From Lingula anatina (taxonomy: Eukaryota > Brachiopoda > Lingulata > Lingulida > Lingulidae), in assembly GCF_001039355.2 (NCBI RefSeq), contig NW_019776079.1:824023-888022 (forward strand): 64,000 nt of DNA, given 5' to 3'. The translations under genes were made by a program, and so were the position numbers. The notes under the pieces are model-generated. The model was not told where the DNA came from. It worked only from the letters and a program-made list of their open reading frames with translations, and searched no databases. This document shows, one piece after another, positions 1 to 11,912 of this stretch. Position 1 is the first letter of the stretch. The number at the start of each line of letters is the position of its first letter.

Positions 1-130
1 CATGGCATTGTTCTGTGCTTTGAGTGGTCTATATCTCCCTGAAACCGCACATAAACACCTGCCAGAGACCTTGGAAGATGCTCAAAACTTTGGAATAAAA
101 GGGTCTGTTATTCACTATGCTTAACGAAAC

Positions 131-195
131 CCCTCTCCCTCTCTCTCCCTCTCTCTCTCTCTCTCTCCAACACACACACACGCACACACACTCTA

Positions 196-228
<33 letters not shown>
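131..228. repeat. (CT)n/(CA)n compound microsatellite
   Basis: A run of CT dinucleotides (about 131-167) passes into CA dinucleotides (about 169-228). It is simple sequence. The open reading frames through it are low-complexity translations (VCVCV, EREREG) and not genes. Confidence 0.95.
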
Positions 229-2233
229 ATTCAAAGTTGTAATCGAAACAAAATAATTTCACTTCCTTCTCACAAAATATGTCTTGATGACTATTATAAT
301 GCCGTCAAGACGGAATATAGATGAGTTATGGGCAAGAAATTTATGATATCGGTTCAAGAGCAATATATGTACATGCAGTATTAACCGAAAATACATTTCA
401 GGTGTGAGGAGGCCGTCTACAAAAAGTCCAGTGAGACAGCTGCACCATTATTTGAAATGGCATCTTAATCATATCAGTGTGCCATCTGGTGACACAATTT
501 GAGACGAATGGGCGTTTTTTTCATCTCCTTCGGTTAGATGCCATGCACGTTTTAAACACAAACTGGATAATGCGATTTCAAATGGCATTGACAGACTAAA
601 AAATGCGTTTTCACTGACCAAATGTATTTCTACAATGGGAACTGCATTTATTTTCACTGCCTCACATTGGCAACTTAAATCGAAGGCTGGCTTTTCATAC
701 TTTACGTTTCAATGTCCGACATGTCGCAACTTAGTGAAATCAAATGTATCATTCTGTTAAAAACGCTAGACTGATAATTTTTTTTAATTCAATATTGCAA
801 ACTGAACACGCCTGGTAATAAATTTATGATCGACATACAAAAATAATTGGTTTTATATTTTTTCTCTTCCTCTTCTTTTTAATTTCAAGTAAATTAAAAT
901 ACCTGTAAGTAAATTAAAATTAGTACACACGTGGCAGGTGGATTCTGCGAACAGAAACGTTTCACATGTCGGTTGTCTCTAAATAGTGGAAAAGCCCCTA
1001 ATTTGAACCTACAGAGGAGTTTTGACGTGTCTTAACATAGCATAACGGCGATGATCTATATTCCGTTATCACCTGGCTACTGGGTCACGGAAGATGAAGA
1101 TCGTTACACGCCTTATAGATTTTTTGTGCCATGAGAATTTCTGTTCTATTAAATAACACCAATAAATAATGTTAATAAAGGCGTAAAATAAACGGTAATT
1201 GATGCGCTTGCCAGTCCATGCAATCCTGTCATGACGTAACACGGCTTGCTGGTTGAGGTCACGAGTACTTTGTGCGCAGCTAAGCGAGAGAGCGCCGGAG
1301 ACAGCTAGGAGTGGCATTCCAATGAAACTTGCTGTCCCTTTTCCATCCTTCCGTGCAGGTGGCATCTGCTCTGTACTCCCATGGTGAACCCCGTACTTCT
1401 ATCTAAAGCTAACCTGCATTGCATATATGCATGGGATCCTGGATTCCAATCCCAGAACTACCATTCTTGTTGCTCCAGTTTAAAGAAACTGATAGACATG
1501 CATGGTCATAAAGGTTGGGGTTTACGTTGCGTTAGTGGGTGACAATCTTACAAAATGAAAGGACACCAAACCCTGTATCACTGGAGACTAGCTTATAATG
1601 TATTTATGAAGACAGATGCGTGCAAAAAAGGCAAAGTGCAGAAGAAATCTAGAGAGAGAGAGTGGAGAAATGAGGAGAAAGAAAGGGGGAACTTGCAGGA
1701 CAAAAATAAAGATATTAAAATAGATATAAGTGATAAAATATCATTGATTTAAATTAATGAACTGTCTTTAATCATAATGGTCCTGTTTCATTGTCTACAG
1801 TATTGCGATTTAATTGCTTTTGCCAATGTGCTCTTATGTTTTTTAATGACGATTTATTAAATCGGGTGGTTTCTGCTCGCAGCACTGCTGCTAACAACGG
1901 TGACGGCGCAGTTTTGTACAAATGTTCTTGATTAAACCATGAATATTGTTTTCATTTTGTTAACATTTTATATCTCGGCTTATTCTGAAATAAAAATGTG
2001 ATTTATTTTTTCACAACGGATCGTACCCCCACCCTCAGGATGAGAATATATACGGAATACCATTCATCGTTACTAAAATGAACCCCTATAGGAACTGTTT
2101 ATGTGAACATCTATTCTTTTTGTGTGGATTTTACATTAGCAACCCGCATGGTTTTTGTTTATTTCTCATGTTAACAGAATTTCTGCAGTCTGCATCCTGA
2201 GAACATACAAAGTGCTGACAGCACGCACAGAAG
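229..2233. other. Intergenic, no gene recognised
   Basis: AT-rich sequence with short open frames on both strands, the longest 98 codons on the minus strand at 1069-1365. None shows a recognisable family motif or a splice-compatible partner. It probably holds the 5' flank of the SLC22-like gene. Confidence 0.5.
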
Positions 2234-3673
2234 ATGGACTTTGATAAAGTTGTCCAACTTGTTGGTGAGTTTGGAAGGATCCAGTTGCGTACAGCGGCAT
2301 TTTCTGGATTGGTGACGATGTCCACAGCTTTACAAATGATGGTGACTTTATTCATGCAACAGTCACCGCCACACAGGTACTACCTGTACAAAAGAAGCTA
2401 TTAAATGAAAAGTGTGTAGTAGCACAGTAAGGTGATGTGAAGTAATCAGCTTTCTGTAAAGTGAATAGTTACAAGTACACATAAACATTCTGAGGCGTAG
2501 GCCTATATGGCATGAGTAATATTGCAAAGTATTAGTTTGCTGATGAAGTAAAGAACACGACCAACAAAATTATTTTTTGTTAAAGATGCGCCATTCCAGA
2601 CCTGGCGAATGACACCTTTGAAATCCAAGGTACCTGGCACCAATATCTTATCAACCAAACCATTCCTGTAGACGAGAATGACCAGTATGAGGGATGTCTG
2701 TGGCGTAGTGGAAATGATTCCGGGAATGGTAGTGTGTTGCCGTGCAAGGACTTGGTTTATGACACATCTGTATTCCCGAGAACATTCCCTACAGAAGTGA
2801 GTATTTGTAGTACAATCATTGTCACTTCATATTTGCTGTCCATTTATTTCTTTTGTTTGGTCCAAACACTAAAATCACTCAATCATAATCTCACTAATTC
2901 ATATCTCATTATCAGTCAATGTCGTAGATTAATGAAACCATATTTATGTAGCCAAATGTTCACAAGCACATCGAAGCTCTGTTTTTGCTCCAAATTAAGT
3001 AAGATAAGTCCATATGACTGAAAATTGTCATTGTGACGAAAACTAATAAAATATAAAGTTACAAAACTGGGGAGATAATCAAACATCCCCCAAACTATAT
3101 AAGTGTCATAATATAAAAAGGATTAATCAAGAAAATATGAGAAATCACAACAGCTATAGGAGCAAAAAGTTGGCGCAAATGAAAATAAAAGGCAGTCCTG
3201 CCTGTCTTATAACACAGACGATCACCCCCGAATGCATAGGTCTACTTTCCATTTCACAGATTATGTGTAAACATACATACTTGAGTCTTCTGTCTACCCA
3301 CATCACAGTGAACAAAATAAACAAATTAGTAGACAGGAAATCATTTAGCCATATAATTACTTCCACTTTCATTCTATGCGTCCAGTATATATATTGTCCG
3401 AGATAAGGAGGTACCAACGATCTATGATTATTTTCCTTTGAACACCAATAGATCATCGCCTTCATGTCAAATGCCAACCACTTACAAAAATAGACTAGTT
3501 GCTTTTAGACCCGTATAACCTACATTTTTATATACTGATACACATGATTAAAATATTTGTTTACTTCAGTTTGGTCTATTATGCGACGATTCACTACTGG
3601 TAAATATGGCGAACGTAGTGTATCTAGCAGGCGTGGCAGCAGGAGCAGCTGTTGGAGGCTTGGCAGCAGATCT
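2234..3673 (+). CDS. SLC22-type organic ion transporter, 5' exons only (partial)
   Basis: Three exons join in phase: 2234-2376, 2586-2796 and 3570-3673, with GT donors and AG acceptors. The start is the family-typical MDFDKVVQLVGEFGR, followed by the first membrane helix. Exon 2 encodes the large extracellular loop, with a Cys after the PPHR motif, Asn-glycosylation sequons (NDT, NQT, NDS, NGS) and the SLC22 signature C-x3-V-YDTSVF. Exon 3 reads FGLLCDDSLLVN and then the small-residue-rich second helix ending GGLAAD, where SLC22 genes normally go on to a GR-rich loop. Only about 152 of the usual 500-600 residues are present. I found no later exon before or after the N at 3935, so the gene is cut by an assembly gap or is a broken copy. 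Substrate (organic cation, anion or carnitine) cannot be told. Confidence 0.82.
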
Positions 3674-4719
3674 GTAAGATACCGTATTAATATTTTCTTA
3701 TGGATTTCAAGTTGAAATCAGTAGATAGTCTTTACTCAACTGCCAATAATAAACCGATTATTGATTCTGTAAAATACTTAAAATATGATCATAGTGCGTT
3801 TGATTGCGTTCGGAATTTGCTTACATCTAATCCTATTTTTCATCCTTTGTTATCGAAATATCCGTATAATGAAAGCAATCCAATATGGCCATATCCAGTC
3901 ACCATCTGGCGTTATGTTAAAATGACGATATGCTNTGACACTTCTTTTGTCCAGTGTGTGTAGATACGTCAGGTACAATTGTACAATTGATCCCTATCTA
4001 CTAGATACAAGAAGAGTCGTGCAATGGATTCGAAACACAAGAGAATCATCAGCGAGACCTACATGTTGTACAGGCAAGCGAACACCTCGTACACCAAGTA
4101 TGAAGCCCCAGCCGTGGGATGTAGAATGATAAAGAGCCTAATGCCCAATTGCATTATTATTTCAAAGCAAGTTATAGATTTTATATCTAGCTATTGAAAT
4201 ATTACTTCCTTTTAAACACAAAACAATGCATACATTCCATTTGCTCATTTTGACTAATGTATCAAACCCGATGTCGATTTAACAACCTGGCTAGATATAA
4301 ACTGCCAATGATAACCATTTTCATGATAAAGCATAGTCAAGTGGCCATAATAGTGTTGATAACATCAGATGCAGACTCCTCGATTTTTCTTCTTCCTGTC
4401 AACCCACCCCATTCCATGGAAGCTACTTGGCACCGACTAGATGGATTGGATGCCCATATCTATCATGCCAGTAAGAGAAGGACACCAAAAATTGTATCGA
4501 TAAAATCGGAATTTAAATTTATAGTTTCTCTCATTACACCTAATTTTTTGTCTTTGTTACTATTTATTTTCATATATCACCTACAATTTGAACAACCAAT
4601 GGACGTTCGCTTCAGTTTCTTAGATGGGCGTAGACGTTTGTCATATTCTTAGTGAAGCAATCTCTCTCTTTCTACATTATCAGAAATCCTGCGAATAAAG
4701 TACCCTTTTTGCCATACTG
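3674..4719. other. Intergenic with assembly gap (N at 3935)
   Basis: A single N at 3935 marks a join of unknown size. The rest of the SLC22-like gene may be missing here. No further transporter exon is visible up to the convergent receptor gene, whose likely polyadenylation signal (AATAAA on the minus strand) lies at 4563-4568. Confidence 0.6.
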
Positions 4720-5771
4720 TTATAACAGCACATAAAAAAGCCAATAAAACAGATTAAAAACTGCAAATCCCACAAAGAACACCACTCTTCCAAACATGTC
4801 CACCTTTCCGGGGGACCAGTAGCTGACCAATGGTGCGGGTGTGTCGGTCATTGATAAGGCTTCCGGATTGACACGATTTACTGCATGGTGCGGTTCCTGG
4901 AAATACATGAGGCCACTGTATTCGCCTTCAGTAGGGCGTGTTTTGCTATTCTAATATAAAACTTTGCACATGCTGTAAATGAAATGCAAGGGAATTATAT
5001 TCATTATTCCTTTTTACTTTGCACTTTTTCTTTAGAACACCATCGCTCTGTTATTAAGGTTCCCTGAAACAAAAAATTGTAACTGCGCACTGTTTGGTCT
5101 ATTTTGAAATCCACTTTAGTATTTTCTTTTCAGTCAAGCATATGTCATCTTATACAATATTATCGTGGCGAATGTTTTGCGTATAAATAAGACCATCAAT
5201 GAAATCAAATTATCTCCAAACTTCTACAATTACCTTTTTATTTCTGTCTGCCTCCCTTTGCAGCAGCACATTCACCAATGCGTACTGGAGCATGGCTCCT
5301 ACCACGAACACCAAGCAAGCCGCCAGCCACACATCTACTGCCTTCACGTACGAAACTTTTGGCAACTCCTGCTGGATATTGACACTCTGGGTCATAGTGG
5401 TCAGGACTGTGATGATCCCTATGGTCACCCTGGCTGGAACCGCCCTGGGGTCTATCCACATGCTCATGAAGCTAAGAATGACCACTACTGTACTTGGAAC
5501 GTAGATGTTGATGATGTAAGGGCGGGAATCGCGTTTAATGCGGACTGCAACTATCAGCCGAGAATAATTACCTGGATTGAAACAACCGTACTTAATGACG
5601 TGGCAGATCAAAAATCACAAGGAGGATTGTCAATATACAGGGGGGGGGGGGGAAGAACCGCCCTTTTTGTCCATTCTGCGTAAAGTTTGATCTAGGTACA
5701 TAGAGGTTTCATTGTAAAAGGTCCACTTTTTTCAGAAAAGAACCCCGCTTTTGAATTTGCTGGCTATGGGC

Positions 5772-5837
<66 letters not shown>

Positions 5838-8800
5838 GCACAGTAAAATTGAATTTTTATATACTTTTATATATATTTCAAGTGAATGGTATCTGTTACT
5901 GCTGGTTATCAGGTCTGTAGCCAGAGGTTAAAGTGACAAAGGCCCTCTGCTGAGGAGGTTCCTCTAAACCAGTCTAATCAGGAAAAAAATACGAGATAAA
6001 TGGCTCTGTCCCAGCCTATCAACGACCATGGTTACAGTTGACTAAATATATTGATGTCGCTGTGCATTACCTGTAGCCTGATGCTCTTCTATGGATTTAT
6101 CTACTTCAATGTCTATCAGTTCAAATTCTGGGAAATTAAGATCACTTTTCCTAAAATCTATCGGTGGCTCGTGCCACCTAAAATGGAGATCATCTGTAGA
6201 GTACGCATCTGAAAAATAAAACGAATATGTTGTGAAAAATACGTGTACAATTGTGTGATAACTTCTCCAAGCAGTAGGAAATTCAGGATCTCATAGAGCG
6301 CGAAACAACACGCACCGATATCTTTTTTTTGCGGAGTGGTTTTCTGGAGAAAAGGGAGATTCTTGTGGCCTATCTATCAACGCGTGAAGCTGAGGAGAAG
6401 ATGCTAGTTTCAATTGAGTAATATGGTATTCACTTGGGTAAGGATAGTGTCACCCTTCGCCCAAAACTCCTTATTTACTGTCCTACATACATACATAAAT
6501 CTTATTGTCCGGTGACTAAATTAATTAACATTTACACGTCATCTTACGGGTGACGTCATAAGTGCGTTTTGGGGTTAAAACTGAAACATCGGTTTCTCAA
6601 ATTTCTCTGTTATCTGAACACACCGTTTCAACGCCGATTTAATGAGACCATTTAGTACTCCAAGACCCGGCCAGCGATTTTTCTTAAAAGTCTTAGTTTA
6701 TACTTTATCGTTGATAAAGCAAAATAATGCCTTTCTTATATGAAAATTTGTTATTATGGGCTCAAAACCCCATATCAAAAACATTTAAACCAAAATGACG
6801 GCACGGGATTGTAACCTATACACCCCTGGTCAACTCTGTCAATTTTGTTCAGAGATGAAGTTACGCCCCATACCGACTGCTATCTCACCTCAAATTAGAA
6901 AGGTGTTAAACTGACGATTAAAGCTTTGAGTTGCCTATGCTTATATACATTGCAACGAAACAAATGTAAACGCTGATATTTTATATTTTGGAGGGTTTTT
7001 TCATTTCATCAGCACAAAAATATATGCCTTATTAAATAATAAGATACAGGAAAAAACTCATTTTTGGTATCTGGATGATAAAAATATCCTTAGACAACCA
7101 ACTATTGACATATCTAACATGACCAATGTGCATTGTTCAAAAGAGTACAAGGCTAGAATTGCCATCTACAAAAGATGATGATTAAATCATTGTTACTGTA
7201 CATCAGCATACATATAAGTACATGCACGTGTATAGCTAAGCCTGCGAATACCTATACATATATATACTCACAGCTCTGCATCTCAAGTTTACATATCTGT
7301 ACGTCCATTGGAAAATTGAAAAAGTCAAACTGACAACCAATCGTTAGGGACAGTCTGGAAAAAATTGTAAAGATAGTCCGGTTGAATGGGTGACATTTCG
7401 TAACTGTAGTCAAACTTGCAGCTACATGTACAAGAAGTACGCCACGACAAGCATCCTATCACACCCTCTTCTGTGTAACCTTAATTAAGTTTTCTCTCTT
7501 TTCTCTCATTAGATTACAATTTCATTGCAATTATTAATTTATAAATTAACTCATTCTTTTTATTTCTGGTATAAATTGATTTGCCACCAGGCTTTGGGCT
7601 GCTTAAAAGAACGAATTTTGGGCTGCAAAATTTTAAGTTCATTAACACTAAGGTATGTAATAGATGATGACAAATCTTGTCATTGCCCTTACTCTGAAGG
7701 GGTTGAGAGCGTACCAGAAATCCGTTCCCCATGCAATAGCAAGCGGGCGATATTTCACTGACATCGTCACAAAATGTATGAAAGGAAACACATTTTGTGA
7801 GCGTCTTCTACTCTACTCGTAAATGTTAAGGAGATTGATTTTACTATCCATGACCCACTTCGAGATAACATCTGATCTTTGCCCGTCGAAAGTTAATTGA
7901 GAATTGTTTTAAAACTAAAAATACCTTTGAGAGTAAAGTATCTGCCCTGTCGGCCAAATGCGCAACAGAATGTTTGGACTGGGAACACTGTGCAGCTTGG
8001 CACTTTTCTCGTTCAAAAAGTACAAATCTGGCTTCCAGATACTTGATACCGTTTCGCTGGCTGTTAGAGATATTGGTAGACCAAAAGAACCATTATCTGC
8101 AAGCCTTGGATCCATCCAGTACTGTCGAAGATAAATTTCAGCTGTGAAATCCTGGCAACAGAAAGAATATAATGTCACCTCTTCATCCAGAAGACAATCC
8201 AAGGAGGTCTCCTATCGTACTGACCGACCTTGGCCTGCACATTCTTCTGACCAGGTCTGTTTTCTGTAGGGTTTCTATGACAACAATTACCGAACTATTG
8301 ATGCTCTCAAGAATAATATTGGAAAGAAGATCAGAATTTCCCATGACATGTTGAGTATTGTCATTATAAAGTTTAGTGTGCGATAAGCCACAGTTATTCA
8401 GCTTCAAGGAGCTGTACTTTAAAAAAGTGACACTTACCATTTTTGCGACACTTATTTCACTGAATGTGTCGATTTCAATCCCCACTGCGACGACCTCTGG
8501 TGTACCTTAAATTGATATTCAGAAGACATATAATTCTTTAAAATAAGCCAAAATTGAAACTTATGCAGTAGTCATAAGTGAACTGCGATTTATACTAGTA
8601 AGAGAAAGAAAGACAGAGACGAAGAGAGAACGATTGTCTATAAAAAGGAATGTTGTCTCACCGGAAATCAAATGAGGTCTCACTTCGGGATCGTAAATAA
8701 GTGGGTCCATCTGTGCAAGAAGGGAAGATTTTGCATCAGTATAGTCCACCTTTTCAATTTCTTTACTGTGAAAAGAAAATAGAGAGACAGCCATTCAGCG

Positions 8801-9970
8801 TCTTCACATTTTTAACGGGACTGACGGAAGAGAAAACATTTTTTCCAACAATTCACGCTAACAAAACGGCCTATTGCAGAAAAAACTTTCCTTGTCAACC
8901 TTTGTTAATGTCAAAAAATATAAATATTCAATTCTTCCTGAAAATGCTAGAAGTGGAATCTTGCTTCCAACTGTGTAACGACCTTTCTTAAAATTGGGTA
9001 GGCTATAAGACGAGCAGTCCCGCCTCCCTCAGTACGTTTTACGTTTAAGATTAATTTCCCGTCAACTAAAACTACACTTTCCACAATAGAAAGAAAATGT
9101 CTGCATTAAAATAATATGCGGTCAAGTTGCACTTTAATCGATTAGAACTGAGATCAAACTGCTATCAAAACAAAAACGACATCGAGTGCATTATTTTCAC
9201 ATAAACCATACCTAATCGGTTTAAATTACCTTAAAGGGATAATAACTCTTCGTTTTGGCCAAAAAATGAATTTTCCTGGAGTAAACAACAATTTTCCCAT
9301 ACTTACCAATGGTTAATGAATCCATTTTTACATTCAAAGTTAGTCCCTGGTTTTTTTCTAAAAAGTTTGGTTTTTTGTTAAATTCTCTTAAGAGATTATA
9401 ACAGAGTATAGCCATCAATGGAGGTGACGTGGTCTGAAGACAAGTTCAGATATCAGAATAATAGCTATAACTGCTGTTTTTGTCGTAAAACAGAATATAT
9501 TTTATTTCTATGAGTTGTTCACGATGTTTCTGTTGTGAAATATAGACCTCATACGAAGAGTTATTATCCCTTTAAAGTTGAACTAGCAAAACACTATTTT
9601 GGGAGTTTAGAAAATAGTAGTCTGCAAACAGTCATAATGCACAATTTCATCTGATGCCAAATCCAATAACATGCAATTTTATAAGTAAAAAAATGAAATG
9701 GACTTCTATTATCACTTCGTTGAATTAAACAGTCTACGCTTTGCAGTCATATGAAAAGAAAGAGCCATAATGTAACACTTCAGGAGCCCGATCTTCAGCT
9801 TCGTGGACAAGTTTCGATTGGTGAAGATAAATCGCATTTTTGGAACTTATCTAGAAAACAACACTTTATCAAATCTGTAGAACAATTAAAATTAGAATAC
9901 GTACATACCATTTGCATCCTGTGAGAAATATCACTAAAAGCACTACTTGCAAACCCACAAATGACTTCAT
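4720..9970 (-). CDS. Cys-loop ligand-gated anion channel, glycine/GABA-A receptor type
   Basis: Eight exons in consistent phase give 413 residues: 9970-9909, 8765-8662, 8496-8438, 8151-7925, 7354-7272, 6208-6071, 5571-5234 and 4950-4720. A hydrophobic signal peptide (about residues 1-18) is followed by the ligand-binding domain with YLRQYWMDPRL and SIWKPDLYFLNEK. The Cys-loop is C158-x13-C172 around NFPMDVQIC. M1 is at about 243-263. M2 follows VPARV, the motif of anion-selective channels. M3 starts near VDVWLAACL, and M4 is DMFGRVVFFVGFAVFNLFYW before the stop. The M3-M4 loop is short, about 58 residues. The second disulfide of vertebrate glycine receptors and GluCl is absent, since there is no Cys between the Cys-loop and M1. 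A pentameric plasma-membrane chloride channel gated by glycine, GABA or another small ligand is expected; the ligand cannot be fixed from sequence. Intron 1 carries a MITE. Confidence 0.94.
5641..5833 (-). repeat. Dispersed repeat (GGCCCATAGCCAG family) plus (AT)n
   Basis: Read on the minus strand, 5641-5774 begins CAGGCCCATAGCCAG and continues through AGTGGACCTTTTAC, ending in a long C run. It matches the repeat at 15743-15890 in opposite orientation. An (AT)n tract (5775-5833) abuts it. It lies in intron 6 of the receptor gene. Confidence 0.85.
9231..9575. mobile_element. MITE with perfect 23-bp terminal inverted repeats
   Basis: Positions 9231-9253 (starting TTAAAGGGATAATAACTCTT) are the exact reverse complement of 9553-9575. 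Total length is 345 bp with no coding capacity. The open frame at 9221-9418 is just the element read in translation. It sits in intron 1 of the receptor gene. Confidence 0.88.
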
Positions 9971-11912
9971 TGCTGTTGCAAATGATGCCTGAAAGTAACT
10001 GGCTTCATCTGCTTCGACCACAGTAGGTATAGAATACCAGGTACCTGCCGCAATATTTGTCGATCAATAAGTCTCCGGAGACAACGGTATCCAAGAAACT
10101 AAAACCACCTACAATAGCTGTTGTGAGAACAAATGGTTTTTATCAAGTCATATTTTGGGCCATTTAATTCATTGCAACTGAATTGCACCCCCATCAGCGC
10201 TTATCCGTTATGGTGAAACAAATTGGAATTACACCAGAAGAAAACTGGAATCGCTGAAAACAGCGAGTTAAGTCCTCATAAATGACAAGAATTAAACATG
10301 CTATTTAGATAGTGCTGGGGCTAAAAAATAGAGAAAAATAAAGCGTTAACTGACGCCTCTTGCTGATAGACCTTTGGGTTTAACTCAAACTACGCTTGAA
10401 CCACGAAAGGTTAACTGCTTGGTAATTTTTCCCAATGTTACAAAAATGTGTGTAAGAAACAAATTATGTAAAAATTCATATTAGGTCAATCAGCTATTAA
10501 AATAAATAATGCACTTTTGATATCAAGTAAAATCATAGAAATAAGTGAAGCCCCCCCTCCTCTCCCGCATGGAAGTTTAACATTACCAGTTATACTACCA
10601 TACCCCAGGTTTTTTGTGTCAGTACAGAGTAAACGGCCATTCTGGTAGTTGTGCTATCGAGTATTTGTGCCAAAATGATTGTGGTGCATGACCACTTGCA
10701 AAACGTTTCGCCTCGAAGAAATTTAACCTTTCTCTGCGACCTATAGGGCTATTTGGCTACGCCACAAGTATGAATAAACAAAACTGAAATAAGAATCATT
10801 GAAATAATTGATTCAGACAAAAACTGCAATTCAGACAGGTCTTTTTCACAATTTATTCCCAACCAAAAACAACCACTGGCCCCTTAACATAATTAAAACA
10901 TTGACGTTTCAATAATAATAATAATATGAAGAAAAAAATAATGATCACCAGTTTTTTCTTTTGAGAGGAAGGAGTTACATCTCCAACCGCTGTTAATATT
11001 TAAGTTTAAAGAAAAGAGGTCTGTATAAAACATTTAAAAAAATTCCGAATCTGCCCTATCCCACCCAAAACTTCCCAATTAAATAATCCAAAAACATATT
11101 TACATCAAAGCCTTACAAACTTGCCACGAAGCGACTGATTTAGACAGTGGCTCAGGCTAACACTATTATATACCCAAAAGGAAAAGACTAATTTGCCAAT
11201 TGCTCAATGTGTGGTATGACATCATCAACCCAATGAAATATTACTTTTAATTGTAAACATGTACAACTTTATCCCGTTTACCCACCAGTGATTGTGGGAG
11301 AACTTGCGAGTGTTTTCAGCAAACACAAGGTCCAATTCAGGCTATGTATGAATTATTTGCCAACTGTATTAAAGGCAAACCTGATTTACTGCTATTAATG
11401 TAATAATACTAATAGACCAAATTACTCATATCTCTCTCACTCTCTCTCACGCACACACACAAACACACACACATGTCAGTATAAGCCAGTTCTGAAGACC
11501 AAAATATCACAAATAGGAAAAAAAATACGTAAAACTCCTATATCACCTATTCTTAACTATTCCCATCTTACAGCAACCCTAATAATAATTTTTATAATCT
11601 TCCTCAAAATGCATACTGGTTTCAAAACACAACATCAATTTATCCCCTGGTTTGTTTTACCGCATAAATGAATTTATAAATCCCCAGACACAGTGACATC
11701 AAAACAGTGAAATGTACCACTGGAGACACCAAAGAAACATTATAATTAAATAATGACCAGTTTCCTGAATATCACATTTATAATCAACAGAACCTTTTGA
11801 TGAGACTTACTGTTTTACCTAATCAATACTATCTTTTAAAGAAAAAATGTAGGGATTTCCATCTTTATCAAAATTAATGAAATGCCAGGTCACAACACTG
11901 AGTTTGATGAAA
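9971..11912. other. Intergenic: 5' flank of receptor gene and 3' flank of TMEM59
   Basis: AT-rich, with a short (CT)n/(CA)n tract at about 11432-11472. No exon with family similarity was seen on either strand. Confidence 0.5.

Noticed and set aside
1069-1365. 98-codon open frame on the minus strand
   Set aside because: No known motif, no splice partners, and composition like the surrounding sequence.
4257-4652. 131-codon open frame on the plus strand
   Set aside because: Low-complexity, AT-driven translation with no homology that I recognise. It lies in the 3' flank of the receptor gene.
9221-9418. 65-codon open frame on the minus strand
   Set aside because: It overlaps the MITE end and is just the element read in translation.
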